DNA of 64,000 bases from Distichodus sexfasciatus (GCA_032718565.1 JAVGVS010000019.1:1491146-1555145); one strand, 5' to 3'. Shown: positions 25,301 through 40,281, counted from the stretch's first letter. Notes: generated from the letters alone by a model not told the origin. Translations and numbers: made by a program.

Positions 25301-28300
25301 GTCTCACTTTTTGCTAGGTTACACAAGGTTATATATGAACCCAAATTGAATATGAACAGTACAGATCTGTGATGAAACAGTGCAGGCAGGAGTGTTATGA
25401 GCTTGAGGAGAGCTGCAGGATCTTCACACACTCAGTACCTCTTCCTGCAGTGTGTTACTGAGCCCCAGCTGATTCGACCGGTGCAGCCATTAAATGCATC
25501 GGTCGAAATAAAAGAGCTCTCTCTTATCTTTTCTTCATCTGTCTTTATCCGTCCCTCCCCCCTTAAGCTACACTGTGTCTGTCTCTCATTCTGTCTGTCT
25601 GTGTATGAATAGGTGGTAAAATCTGTCCTTCTGCGAGTGTTTGTTAGGCTCTAGAGGATGATACATTTCTGACCTCCAGCTACACTCCACCCCTCTCATT
25701 TCTCTCTCTCACTCTCTCTCTCTCTTACTCTCTCTCTATGTCTTTGTGTCCATCTCATAAAGTGCCTTTTTCTTTGATTTCTTTGTCTGAATTGCCAACA
25801 CAGATACTTTTTATATTCCTTATTATTTTCTAACTGTACTTTGATTTATTTGAAAACATTATTCCAGTAATTATCATTATTTCAGACAAATTTTACTAAC
25901 TGCTTCTCCTTGTCATGTGCAGCGTAATTATATTACCAGTTTTATATTAACCGATTTCACATATACACACACAGAGCATTGTGGGAAATAACAGAGGACC
26001 TCTTTGACTTCCAGTGAATTGCATATGCTACTAAAATTAATTTAAGCACTCTTTAGCACAGATTATCTGTTAATGTGACAGCAGCAGCAGCCCTGGTCTG
26101 ACATTAGCCGTGTATCTCTCAGTGTGTGTTCACAGGAACGGTGGCTTGTAGGTTCAACTTGGTCTGTCCCTGAAAACTCTCACCCTGACGCTAAGCAAAG
26201 CTTCTCTAATGGGGTTGTGCTATGAAGCGAGCTGCAGGAATCACGCAGAAGAAATGCAGCCATTTCCCAGCTTTAAAAGCGACTCCGGCTGAGTGATTTG
26301 TTTACACATGGGACGTGTGACAGTTTCCGCACTTCTGTTAATCTCATCAGTAGGAAGAACTGCACAAGCCAATAGCAGCTACTCAATCTGATGTCAAAAA
26401 ATGTGTAAGATTGTCATTTGTCCTGAAACAACACAGATTTCAAAATGGTTTATGATGGTTATTTGCTGACTATTGCAGGTTCTGTGCTGGTCAAGGCAGT
26501 TAAGGGTTAAAAAACTCATTAAATCTGGAATGCTTAATTCTTTGTTAAAATTCAGGTTGCTTTTGAGTTTTAGTATACAGATGCCAAGTTGAAGAACTTT
26601 CCTGTTTGGGCATTTTCATTTTAAAAAACGTTATGTGCCAATCATCATTACCTTTGAAAAGTCAGGCTGACCATGAAATAATCAGCAGAAGTGTACACTT
26701 CACAATATTAGCCCAACTTGCCACCTCCCAAATGGCTTTTTAGTATGTGTCAAAATCAGGAATAAATTGTTGTAATGTGAGTTTGTCAGGTGCTGAAGGT
26801 CTTTTATCTTTTCACTAGTGTTGTAGTACCGGTTTTTGAAGGTCTTGGTCTCGTCTCGGACTCAGCCGCATTTCTACTCGGTCTTGTCATGGACTCGGAC
26901 AAAGAGGACTCAGAATTTTATTTTGAGACCAGCCGAGACCACGGCTCAGAGAATATTATTATTAATGAGCTGTTTAATGTCAGATTGGATAACTTCTTAC
27001 TTCAAGTGCAACCAATGATGTTAGTGCCGACCGCGGTTACCCGACTCGCCCCTTTCACACACGCACTGTAAACTTGGCACTTTATTGTTTCTGACCATAA
27101 TTACTATATTAGTTCTACTTGTTGATGGAGTCGACAAGCTTCAGTGTATCTTGGATATGCTGGGTTTTTGGATTTTACAATTCAAATGTTGAATGTTTGA
27201 CATTCTTTGTTCTGTTTTCTGATTATTGCAATGTAAGAGAATACCGTATATCTTCTAGTAGTGGCCCGTCTCTTATTGACGCCCGTTTCCAATAAACGCC
27301 GGGTTTGAAGAGATGTCGCAACAAATAGACGCTAGTCTCCAATAGTAGCCGGTCTCCTTTAAGCGCCGGTCTGTAGTAAAAGATCGGGCTGATGATTGCT
27401 TTCGTGCGAAATTCGGACTGGTGCAGGCCAGTGCTGGTGGCATCATTGATAAGAAAGTTCAGTAGACGTCTACCGTACCTGTTTTTCATGCTTACGGTAA
27501 TACCCTATACTGCTTTAATAATACCATACTGTTGTACTGGTAATTTCATTAAATCCTGAAATGTTCATCCAGTGTTGTTGCCTACATTTTGTGGCCGTAA
27601 ATACGGTACCATACCGTATTTTACTGCCAAATGAACCCCGTTTACCCATCACCATTCCGTCTGCGAGGCGAATAATAGCCGGTCTCCAACAACTGCCGGT
27701 CTCTTTTAAACGCTGGGCCGTCCAAATAATTTTTTGAATAAACGCCGGGGCTGCTATTGGAAGATATACAGTAGTCAAGAGAGAAGTAATGAATATATAT
27801 ATTTTTAATGTTGCATAGTGTATGTTGTTTGATTCATTCAGCTCTTTTTGAGGGGCGCTTAGGCTTTGCATGTTCCATTTATTTGTCATGCGGTGTAAAA
27901 TGCGCATTGGTCCGGTCTCGACTCGGTCTCGGCCAGCCCTGGTCTCGGTCTCGACTTGGTCTTGGCCAGCCCTGGTCTCGGTCTCAACTCGGTCTCAGCC
28001 CCTCATAGTCTTGGTTTTGTCTCGGTCTCGACCCCCTCTAGTCTTGGTCAGGTCTTGGTCTTGGATAAGGTGGTCTTGACTACAACATTACTTTTCACTT
28101 CATCTTCTACTGACCATTAAGTAGTCATGGACTCATAGCAAGATACATTTAGCCAACTACAAAAGCAGATTTATTAAAGAATATCGTATATCACTGAATC
28201 AATAAAGACTAACCTTAATTGTTTCATGGCTCATGCAGTTGCAGGAAACTAGACTGACTCTCTAAACTGATTTGCCCTATTTTTTTCAGTCTGGTTATAT

Positions 28301-30782
28301 CAATCCAGCAATCAATGCTTTTGAAATTGCAGTCTCTTAAGAACAGTTGCCAGATGTCATTTTTTCTTTCTTTATGATTGCTTTCAGCGATCATAATTAA
28401 GTGGTTATTATGACAGAGTAAGCAAAATGCAATCTATTGCTCTAATTAAAAACTGAAAGTCAAAAAGTCATCACCCAAAGAACTCTAGATATACAGCCAA
28501 TCCACTGAGAGAAGGTTATAGTTTGAAAATGTGTGGGCACATTCTGTATGTCACCTTGCTGTCTGCTGTATGAGGCAATGATTTGTGGAGACAGGTAAGT
28601 ATGGCATAATAAGAGCATCTCTGGCTGCAGTTTTTATTGTCACAATGTGGAATGTAGGCTATAGAAAGGACTTAGTCATAACTGGACAAAACAGCTGGGC
28701 TTTTATTTGTGACCACAATACCTTGTTTTGAGCACTTTCAAACTGGGTTTGGGGTCAGACCAGCTTGGCAAATAGCACAGCTTGTGTGCTGAACCATTTA
28801 TAATAAATAGCCAATAAATGCACATTATAAAACAGCCCCATTGTGACCATGAGTATTTATAACAACTACATTTGCAACTAAAAGGAAGGGAATTTAGGAA
28901 ATGATGGAAACATTTATGGGCAGTTGGTAGCGTAATAGCTAGGGAGTCAGCCCTGTGATCAGACTAGACCTGTGAATGTACTACTGAGGTACTCGTGAGC
29001 AAGGTAGCATCCCCAGGCAATGACAAATAATCACTCACTTAAATTCATTAAACATGGGCACTCCTCATAGAAATGTGCTGAGCTTCTTGCTGCACTTCAT
29101 ACAACTGACATAAGAAATGAAACAATCTGTCAGGTTCATATTTTACCCGCTCATTTAAAGGGGCTCGCTTCCCAGAAACGATTCCTCGGCTGATGAGATG
29201 CTAATGTAAAGTACAATGAATGAAAACTAATGGCTAAAAGCTACTTTACTTTTATTCATTGCAACATTAGCACTTATGAGCTCAAATAGCCATGCCTTCC
29301 CGTCTGCCTCATGAAGCTGGCAAATTCAAACAGCTGGAGCAAAGGTCTGACCAGTGTTTCTTTATTCTGAACCTGGGACTTGAAAGTTCAGCACATGCTT
29401 TTGAGATGTATAAAGAAATATTTATCAAAAGTCAAAATAATATTTATTTCAGATTCTCTTCCACAAAGGTCTTATTTGGAGGTTGAAGAGGCAACTCATG
29501 TGTTCCACTCATAAGAGAAAATTATAGTGTTCAACATCAGCGATTCAGGACATGAAAAACATCAGTTCTTTGCTGTTAAATAAAAAGAGTAAATGAAGCT
29601 AGAAAGTCTTAGCTAATACCTGGCAGATCCATTGCTAGAATGTGGGATCTGAAGGCTGTTTCCAGTGGCTGAATGTGTGTTAATGTAAATAGACACTTCC
29701 ACACTGATTAATGCATATGATGACATAAAATCTCCACATGTCCCTCTAGCTACTTCCCAAAAAATGTAGTGTTTTGCATTTCCTTAGGTACCAAATGATT
29801 TCTTACTAATAGAATATCATTTGTCAGTCATAGAAAATAATAAATTTTAATGTCCTTATGTATCAAATGTTGAATTTGTAGTACCGCCTTCAGTCAGAGA
29901 CAGCAATAAGCCAGGCTCACCATAAGAAAAAAACGGAAAAAAAGAAAGCACAGAATTTCTTTGTTTAACGTCTGTCCCAAATCTTGCAACTATAAACCTG
30001 TAAGGATTCATTTGATCTATTGTTCAAAATCATTGTGCAGTCATATTTATTGCTGAAAATCTGTATAAGTTTGGCAAATTGTTGGGGTTGATGTGGATAT
30101 CCGATGTTTTTCATGCTTATATCTGCAGATGCTGATGCCGGTTAATGAGGAAAGCGTTAGAGTCGTGTTGAGCGTGTAAAGACAAGATATTTTGCTTGCC
30201 AAAGTTCCACTGCTCGCTCAGAATCCTAGCACAAAAATGATGAGATAGTTCTGACATTTCTAATGTCCAGTCTAAGTCAAAGAAGCATGTAAGCAGGCTT
30301 GAGCGAGGGCAGAGCACTTGGAGCGCATGTGCAGGCACAGTTGAGGGTGTTAAGAGATTTTGCTCGCGATTGTTCCACTGCGCACTCAGAATTTTGGCAC
30401 AACATAACGCCAGTCAGAACACATAGGCTAAAATCTGACCTTGGACTGGTATATATCTTTCTGGCACACAATATATGCCTAATCAAATACCGTGGCCAGT
30501 GCCGATGAGTAATTATCAGTTGATTCCGATATGATTGCAATATCATTGTGTATCCCTACAAATTAAGTTGATCATTTTTACTCATGCATGTTTTTATGGT
30601 ATTTGGATTGTTTTATTACCTAATGATAGTGTATAATCTTGCATTTTGAAGACATTTGTTTGGACTTTTGACTTGAGATTGATAAGTTACACAGCCAGGA
30701 TGCAAATTACAGTAGCATGTTATACCTGTAAATGGTGGATAAGCACCATGGCTAGTTGATGCCTATCAACAGACATTAAAAT

Positions 30783-30815
<33 letters not shown>

Positions 30816-31082
30816 TAGATAGTTAAGAACAGGTGGGATGAAGTCACTGACTGGCTGCTCTAAAGATGGGAAAAGGTTCGGGAGGTTTTTAGCAAGAGGC
30901 AGACAGTGTTGCTTTTCTCTCACACTCTTAAAGCCTCAAAAAAGCTACACACACTCACACTGAGTAGACTCGCACATAAATGCACACACACTCATATTCA
31001 CACTTACACATACACCTTAAGGCAGTGTTAAAAAGGTTTTCTCACCTCCCCTCCCTTAAGGAGGAGCCAGTTTAACCGTTTT

Positions 31083-31142
<60 letters not shown>

Positions 31143-31754
31143 CTTGCCCTCTGCTTCAGAAAATAGAATTCAATGCCAATTCTACCATAAACGGTGGTTT
31201 AAGCAGTTTTCACCTGGTCCTTGAGAAGTTTTTATACCTCCATGCTGTTTGTACTTCATTAATATGTATTTGCATCAGCATCTTTTGGCAGAGGCTTAGT
31301 TTATGGCCAAGAATGGAATCATTCATACCTCACTAACCAGTCTGAAGATCTGGAACACCTACATATTTACTGTTCATTTTATAAAAAATATATATATACA
31401 TATATATATTTCTGTGGTCAAAAACTGTACAGCGACTGAGGGAGTGGGAGCCTTTCTCGTCTCAGTATGAACTGATTTACTGGATTAAACACAGCTCTGT
31501 CAGTCATTTTCTGTTCATCTCAGGGTGACTCAGCAAAGTCACTCTGACTACTTTTGGACACACACAAACACACACACACATGCACAATTACAGTGGAAGC
31601 CTGCCTCTGCTTTTCTTTGCTCTAAAACCTGCATTTTGTGCAACCCACTCCTAATGCTCAATTTCCTTAAAGTATTTAGCAAGCATGACATGGACCTGCT
31701 CCTTTTCTTTCCCTTCCTTTATTCTCCCAACACAAGCTGCACTTGCACTAATGA

Positions 31755-31807
<53 letters not shown>

Positions 31808-34800
31808 GGAGAGGGCTGGAGAGAGAATGACAAATGTGGTTCTAGGTTGTTTTTCTAATAAAGCCGTATAAAGCAGGGTTAGCAGAAGTGTTTGATCAGA
31901 GTTGAGAGTGTGTCATTTCAGAACAGGCACATCAGTTACAGCAGAATAGAACAAACCAGCTGTGTGATGGAATGAGTGTGTGTGTGTATGTTTGAAGGGA
32001 TTTAATAGGCTGAATTGCAGAGGAGCTTTTGAACTGTATGTGTTATGTCTGTGAATGCTCAAAACCCATCTGCAGCTGGAGTCCAATCAGTTACACACAC
32101 ACACACACACACTCAGGGGAGTGAAACACTGCGTCAATATATAAACATGTCAAAATGAGCATATGTGTACACTCAGGACATTGTCCTAACAGATTAATTA
32201 GATGAACCCATAATGTTAGTAAAACATGTCCAACACACACACACACACACAATCATGAAACATCTGGAGAATTTTGCTGCTGTCTGGTTAATTGGTTGTG
32301 TTTGTTGTTGCGTTGTGTTTCTCAGGTGGGGGGCAAAATCAGTTTGACTGAATGTTTACACAATATAATACACAACTACCAATACACACTATATAATACA
32401 CCACTATCAGTACACTGTATAAGAAACACACACCACTACCACCACTAGATTATATTTGAGAAGCACCTTATAAAACATGCATTACGTGCTATATGCACAG
32501 ACACGACTACTAAATTCATTCTATGTGAAATATACACCATTACCAATACATTACTATACAAGAAAAACACACTTCAACAGCGCACAATATGAAACAAACA
32601 ACTACAAATCCAAAATGTCAAATATACACTGCAATCCATATACAATATGATAACACAAACAACTCATGCAAAACGTGAATCACACACTACTACCAATGCA
32701 CAATGTGAAACACACACTACGATCAATGCACAACGTGAAACACACTACTATCAATGCACAATGTGAAACACACACTACTACTGATGCACAATGTGAAACA
32801 CACTCCTACGCATACACACCATATGAAACATACACACTATTCCTTATAGAACATAAATGCTACACTCTATTTATTGTATTTAAAACTAAAATGCTCCCTC
32901 CTTCTCTCTGTGTCTCTCCCCAGTCTGTTCCCAGTACTCCCGGGGTGTGTTTGCAATATTTGGCCTGTATGATAAGCGCTCAGTACACACGCTGACGTCC
33001 TTCTGCAGCGCTCTGCACATCTCGTTGGTGACGCCCAGCTTCCCAGCGGAGGGAGAGATGCAGTTCGTGCTGCAGCTTCGGCCGTCCATCAGGGGGGCTC
33101 TCATCAGTGTCCTCGACCACTACGACTGGAACCGCTTCGTCTTCCTCTACGACACTGACCGAGGTGAGGACAACACACACTTACACACACAAGACCCTGT
33201 AACTCTCCAACACACTCCAATGCACTCCTTTTTAAATCCACACCCTTACCTACACACACTCTCTCACCTGCTGTGAGAATGTTTAATCACTGGGTTTTGG
33301 TGTGGAAGTAAGGCTGAGGGTGTGAGTGTAAGGTTAAACGTTTGAGGAAGAGTGTGTGTGTCTCTGAGTGTAAGGGTTAGTACACACCCATATCTTGTAA
33401 GGACACTCTGTCTCAGGCAGCCTGTATCCAGCTGAGTTGAGCTTAATGTCTGTAGCTAATGTTGGGCAATGACAGAGTGTTACCATGGTAAAGAATGAAA
33501 GATTTAACAAGCTACAGTTCCCCCTCCACACACACACACGGAGTCGCATTTTCTTATCTATGTGGGGTATTTGCGATTGGCTCCCATAATTACTAGCTCT
33601 AAACAATAACAGTTTTTAGGGCATTACCAGTGAATAAAAGCAAATCTCTTTTAGTTTCCTCTAATTAAAGGCCACAACTTTTCTATAAAAGCATTTTCTC
33701 ATTTTCTCACATAAAAAATGGGCCTCATAAATCCACAAAAGTCTAACAAATCTCTGGTTTTCCTATTTTTTAGATGACACTTGTGTCCTCATAAACCCTA
33801 TAACATCAGAAAGCACTTCTGCCTGTGACTAGTTGTTTTACTAATTATTACATGAGTAAAATCCTTACAATCTATGAAAATTAGGTGCCTATTAAACACA
33901 AGTTTTCATGCACACACATAATGACGAGGATGATGAAGGTTCCCTAGTGGTCCTGTTAGACTACTTTGCTCTTGCTGAGACATTTGTGTGATTTTTGCTG
34001 ATTTTGGGGTTGTTGTAGTGATGCAAAAAAATATAAAAATGACCTGTTTTCAGTGATCTGTCTCACACGCACTCACTCACACAAAACATGCACTGGCCAG
34101 CAATGTTAAAATCACAGCTGCCCCTTTGTGTCTCTGGATCCAGGTCTGGGAAATCTCACAGTACACACACCACATGGCAATACTCTCAGAGCCAGAACGT
34201 GTGTGTGTGCCATATTTCAACTTCTGCAGTAGAACGTCATGTTCTTTTTTGGAAGACTCATCTAGAACAAACACAAAACCTACTCTTCTGATTTATTCAT
34301 AACTCCTTCATAAATCCTGTTCCACAAAATGATGTAAGTTTCTACAGGGCGCTTGATACCACACATAACACTGTAATAGTATTAGCTAGTGTAAAGTAGC
34401 ATTTGTTTATATATATATCCAAGGTTTGCATTTGTTCTTTCAAAGAGGTAACAGTCGTCCATAGTGCATGAAAAATATACAACCCAACATATAAAGCTTC
34501 AGTGCAGTCTGGTTGTTGTCCCAAAGTGTAGGACTAAGCAGTATAGGCTGAAGTTGTATTAAATTCTATTCATTTTTTTTTTTGTTATCTGATGTTTTAT
34601 TTACCCCCATAAATTACCCTAATTCTAAGCTACATTTACAAGGACCAGATTTTTTAAAACCTTGATTATAGTTTGTTGTTTTTACCTCTGCAGTCCATGT
34701 ACAAGCCGGCTGCACTCTCCTTCAAATCTTTGCACCTGTGCTGTTTAACACCGATTTTAACTTTGGCGGGCAATGTAGTGAATTGGTTATTTGCTACTTT

Positions 34801-37800
34801 TGTGACAACGCTAATGGCATAATGCATGCCGGCTCCAGAAAATATGACTCTGTTTTTTCTTGATTCGAAGTTTGGCATTTACGGAGATCTCTACATTGTG
34901 TCTCCGTTGGTCACCCCCAACTAACGTTCCCTATCGAGTACTTTTTTTCTTATCTGGAACGGCCAACTGCTTGTTGCTATTTTTGAGGTTCTTATGATAC
35001 TTGTCACTTCAACTACTGTTATGAAATGTAAAACCAGACGTGGTGAAGGTAGAGTTGCCGTGTGGGTGCAGCTCTCGCTGTCTCACTAGCCTCGAACTCC
35101 AAAGATTCTTTGCACGCGACACGTATCCAAAAAAAAGTCTTGAGTCCACTTTTTTCTTTTGTTGTTTTGTTTCTTTACTACAACTTAGAGTTTTACAAGC
35201 AAAGGATAAGTTCCTAGGACTACAAAGATACTTTACGTGACAGTCAAAAGACTGTGACGCTCCTGAGTTTTCGGCTCTAACACAATTCTAGTTCTACACG
35301 TTCTTGCATCTTCATATATATTTCAGATCCAATCAGATTACGATATGTAGGACACGTATTACTTCTGTTGTTACATACTAGTACATTTACCGTGCATACG
35401 TATTAATATATTTCTATTACGTAACACTGTATATGGAAAGTTCCAGAAACATTATATCTCTGCTTTCTATTGCAAATAGTTATGAAATATTAAATAAAAA
35501 TATTCTTACGTTCATGCACACAAAATGGCTCCAACATACCGTGTCCATGTCAGGGAGGACAATTTGAGCTAGGGTTAGGATTTGTGAAGCACCTTTTACT
35601 TAAAATGATCTGTTTCACATAAGCACAGAGTTCCTGCTGTGTGCTGACTGGACAGTCTCTATTTATTATCGTGCAGGTGTTACTGGTGTTAATCAGAAAC
35701 AGCTGAATGAGCATTTTAATCTAAGAAAAAAACTAGTGAAACCAAGGGAAGAAATCAATTCTAAGCTTGGCGAGCTCTGCTGTAATCAAACACATGCATT
35801 TTCAATTGTAAAGTAGTTTGTAAAACCCAAAGTAGCTCAACGTGTCCTCCCTCACATGAACTTGGTGGTCACTCATGTACACTGTCCAGCCTGATCACGG
35901 TGGGATACTTAGCCGAGCTGCAGCACCATTATGCTATAATGCCAGCTAACTATAGCCTCATTGTAGCCCCTCTGTGGCAGTGTGTGTATGTTCAGTGGAG
36001 TGTGAATCATAACCCAGAGCAGCACTGACTCAACTCCCATCATCAAGTCACCCGTGATCCCTTGCTCTGAGTGAAAGAAGAGAAGCTAATAGATTTTCTT
36101 TTCTCTTCTCTGCTCTGCCCCTCTCTTGTTATTGTTCTTCATGCTACCATTTAAACTTGACCTCTAGTCTGTCAGTCTAGTTCCAGCCTTCCGAGACTTC
36201 CCGACTTTTGTTTTTATCGATTTGCCGGTCAATAGAATCATATTTTTCTCCCTTATTTATCTATTCTATCTATTTGAATCCATTTAGCTGAGAAACTCTT
36301 TAATCCAAATAAGAGGAACTTTCTGCCCACAAATACTGTTACAATGACTTCACTGTGACCTCACACCTCAAATGCAGTCACAACTCCAAACCGCCGGAGT
36401 ACCTCCGTGCAGGAACACACACTTAAACACTCCCATCATTTCCCCTCCTACCCTTTTCTCTTCTCTATTTTCAACACCGCCTGTTTTTCAGGGCGTGGCG
36501 GTCCACTGCCCCCTGCTGGCTGCCACAGCTACTGTCATGCTGGTTAAGCGCCTCATTAGTGCTTTCATGCCCCATTAGCAGCACTGCAGGACTCGCAAAT
36601 CAATAACGCTCCCGGCAGAACCCAATCTCATCCTCAAAGACCATCTAAACGGGACTGTTCGCATAAGTCCTGCCTGTCCGCCTGTCCGCCTATCCGTCAT
36701 TAGCTTTCATCCACTGTTAGCCACATCAGAGTCAATGGGCGACGTGCTCTGGAAGCCTGGAAGGATGTACTGAGCCTCGATTTAGGACAGAAAAGCTCGT
36801 ATGGAACGTTGATGCGATTCCAAAGTTTCAGTGAAGCTACAAAATACCCCCAGCACTCAGCTCGACTGTGTGTGTGGGATAATATTAAGGATGAGATGAT
36901 CTGAGTAAGTCTGGCGGGCCTGCAGGACACTGGGGAGACGGAGCCACTGGTAAAAAATGTTCAGTCGCAGGATTTGGTGTAGGAGAAGGGAGGAGTGAGA
37001 GAGAGTGAAAGAGAGAGCGAAAGAGAGAGAGAGAGAGAGAGAGAGACTGAGAGAGAGGAAGGCAGAAAACATCAGTGTGCTTTCTGTAAACATGCACAGA
37101 TTGGAGTGTGTGTGGAAGAGTTTCTGAGTCTCAGTCTTAAGTCTGTGTTTGCTGAGGGGATATCTGGTGTGCTTATGATGTCCAGCTGGCATTTCTGTGC
37201 AGTGTGTGTGTGTGTGTGTGTGTATGGGTTTGTGTGTATGTGTGTCTGTGTCTGTTTCTGTGTCCCTTTGGAAAAACACCATGGGAAATTAATCATTGGA
37301 AGGTGTATGACACTGATGTTCCATATGCCAATTTGGGAAGAGCAGCGTGAGAATCAGATACCACACACAGAACACAGATTAGATGATTTGCTAATAAACA
37401 CACTCACCTACACCCATACACACACTGCTGACAGACAGATTTCTCCAGGAGTGAAACTAAGAAGCAGTTTAGAGGCCATCTGCTGATTTTGGCCTCTGTG
37501 CCATACACACACAACCACACACACAGACACACACACACTGTCCACAGTGAGTGTATGTTGAACACTGCGGAGGGAGAATGCAGGTATCTAGGCAACACAT
37601 GGTGAACTGTTTCTGTCTGTGTTCCTCATGTTCAGTCCAGACAACGTATCTATTAGTGATCCATCTTCAGCAGAATTGCTAATAGAAAAAATATCACTAC
37701 TACACCAACTCTCTCATTAAAAAAAAAATCAAAGTATTTAATTGGTATTTATGGTGCATAGACCGTACAAGAACGAGAACTAACCCTGCTCACCACCCAA

Positions 37801-40281
37801 AAAACAAAGACTGACCGGTTTATAGGCATTGAGAATTATTCTACTTTCTCAACAAAAGTTAGAAGCGTTGTCCCCTTCCTCATAAATGTCTTAATCATGT
37901 CTCTTATAGCATAGCGAATTTTCTGACATCCCATATAATGCAAGACATCCTTAATACAGCAGCTGTATATTGGAGTTAATGATTCTTTCCACCTACACAC
38001 TATAAATCTTCTGGCTAAGAGTGAGCAAAAAGCAACCATATCCTCTTGAGATTTTGTTTAGTTTGCATCATTATAGATAACTCCAAATATTGCTATTGTT
38101 AAGGACAGAGCGAAGGGCTGAGAATTATAGAAATTTGATAACTTCGGAATAGTGTAGCTGGGAGGTGTTTGGAGGTGTTTACTTATTTGTTGAGATGCAG
38201 GGTTAGTGATGAAAAGTACCATAGAAAACAATAGCATAATGCTTATAGCTCATTGGTAGGTCAACTGAAATAGAATAAGGATTGTAAATTGTGTGTGTGT
38301 TTGTTTGTGTGTGTGGTTAGGATATGCCATCCTGCAGGCCATCATGGAGAAGGCAGGGCAGAACGGTTGGCAGGTGAGCGCTATCTGTGTGGAGAACTTT
38401 AACGACGCCGCCTACCGCCGCCTCCTCGAGGACCTCGACCGTCGCCAGGAGAAGAAGTTTGTCATCGACTTGGAAGCAGAACGACTCCAGACTATTCTAG
38501 AACAGGTAGGAGACGGCTATGTTGCTCTCATTTATATTCTTCAACAAAAAGCCTGGCTTTAGAGTTTAAATGAACGTCCATCCTTCTGTCCCTCAAATTG
38601 GGATTGGGATTTTATAGAAACCTTTTGGCAATTTATATAATAAAACATTGTTGAATGTTAGTGAATCTGTGATGCATTTTTTTCTAGAAATACATGCTAT
38701 ATATCATAATGCAGTTCCTAATTTCAGCCTGTGGGAATTAGCTGTAGTAATAATTTAGAATCAAAGGTTTGCATAAGTTTTTTTTTAACCTTTCAAAAAA
38801 ACTTTATAACCCTTACCCCTTATAAATCTTAACCAGAGTAGTTCAGTTTTGATTCTGTCAATGTTATGAAACATAGTGGGATACAATAGTGTAAACGTCG
38901 GGTTGGTGTGACTCTAGAATGTCTACATTACAATTCAACTACTTCAAGATTATTTGGCTTGTCAGAATTGTTCCTGTTTTTTTTCTTTCTAATATAAACT
39001 GATGTCACTGCTGCTGAGGGAATCTGTCAGATCTCAGTGGGGAACCAACCCACAACCTTCACCCACAGCTAAACAGGAAATCTTCAGACAGACACATATT
39101 AATTAGATCAAGTTTATTGAGTTTTAGTTCATGTGCCTGAAATATCACCCAGTATACATCAGTTTCAGATTTATATACTCTTAAGTATTGTCACGGTCTC
39201 TGCCCCTATGCTGTGAAGGTTTTTATCTGATTGATTTATTTCTGTGTTGATTCTAGCATTGTCCTTTGTTGACTTTTCTTACTGTGGCGATTTGGATTTG
39301 TTCTGACTTGATGCTGTTCATTTGATGCTGTTTGCTCTTATTTTGACCTTGCATTTGTCTGTGCAACTGGATTTCATTTCTGAATTTTTTATGTGTGACC
39401 TATTGTCTACCTTGCTGGACTTAATAACTACAGAATTATTTTGTAAGAGCAATGTAGATGATCCCAAAGCAGCCTGGGGTACTGAATATTCTGAAGTCAG
39501 TAGTAAAGTATCTACTGCACATGAGAACTGTCTATAGTTACTTTGTTTAAAGAAACAAACCATTGAAGCAGCTTTTTACAGCAATTTATGCCGATTTTTA
39601 GAACATTCATGCTTTAAGACTTTTGGAACAGTTGAGAGAGAGGTTTACCAATCAGTGATGGTTGATTGCAAAAGCACTTGCTGATGTGAAGGAAGAGCCT
39701 GAGCGTTAATTTTCATATAATAATTATTACAGTTAATCAAAGCAGTTTAACCTCAAGGTCACTTGATTTTTCAAGCTGTTCAATGCTGCTTTACTTTAAA
39801 TGCATTAATCTTGGAATGAAAAATAATGTTACCTTAAAGACCTTAAAGGCCTGGCGGGTTAAAGGTAGTCTGGGATGTAGCTATTTTAACTAAACACTCA
39901 CACACATGCACACACATACACAGTTCCTCTCTTATTTCTGCTTGCTGCCTGAGTCTCACACTGTTCCCCAGTGCTCTTTCTGCCAGGGGTGATGTAGTGG
40001 ACATATAATGGGTGAACAAAACACACACTTTACTGTGCCAATTCAGTCTTTTCAGTTAATCCTGACTGAATATGCCTCATATAGCACTTTGATATTCTTA
40101 GACTTTGGCTCTCTATCTCTCTCTTTCTGTCTTTCTCTCTCTCTTTCTATCGATCTATCTCTCTCTCCGTTTCTGTGTGCGGTGCATCTGCCCGCTGTCT
40201 TCCCTCTGCACCTCAGGCAAGGCTTGAAGGTTCCTATCTATCAGACTGTCAGATGGTTGGACAAATGTGGCCTGGCAAAGG

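Larger units (their letters stand above)
11965..32923 (+). other. gria4: gria4 intron 2
   Basis: 21-kb GT-AG intron (GTGAGT ... CCCCAG). It holds most of the window's interspersed repeats, listed separately: a ~95-bp minisatellite, a hAT-like MITE, tRNA-derived SINEs, a nested transposon pair, several microsatellites and a 30-bp minisatellite near its 3' end. Stretches without a recognisable feature include about 12730-13710, 14640-15650, 16280-18190, 20200-21940, 25270-26800, 28100-28910, 29045-30070 and 30570-32340. They are AT-rich with scattered short CA and CT runs. Confidence 0.9.
33164..38320 (+). other. gria4: gria4 intron 3
   Basis: 5.2-kb intron (GTGAGG ... GTGGTTAG). It contains a repeat copy at 33535-33800, a GA tract at 36992-37045 and GT/CA runs at 37199-37260 and 37501-37540. 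The acceptor lacks a strong pyrimidine tract: the bases before TTAG are GT repeats. No other feature is seen at 33810-36980 or 37620-38280. Confidence 0.9.
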
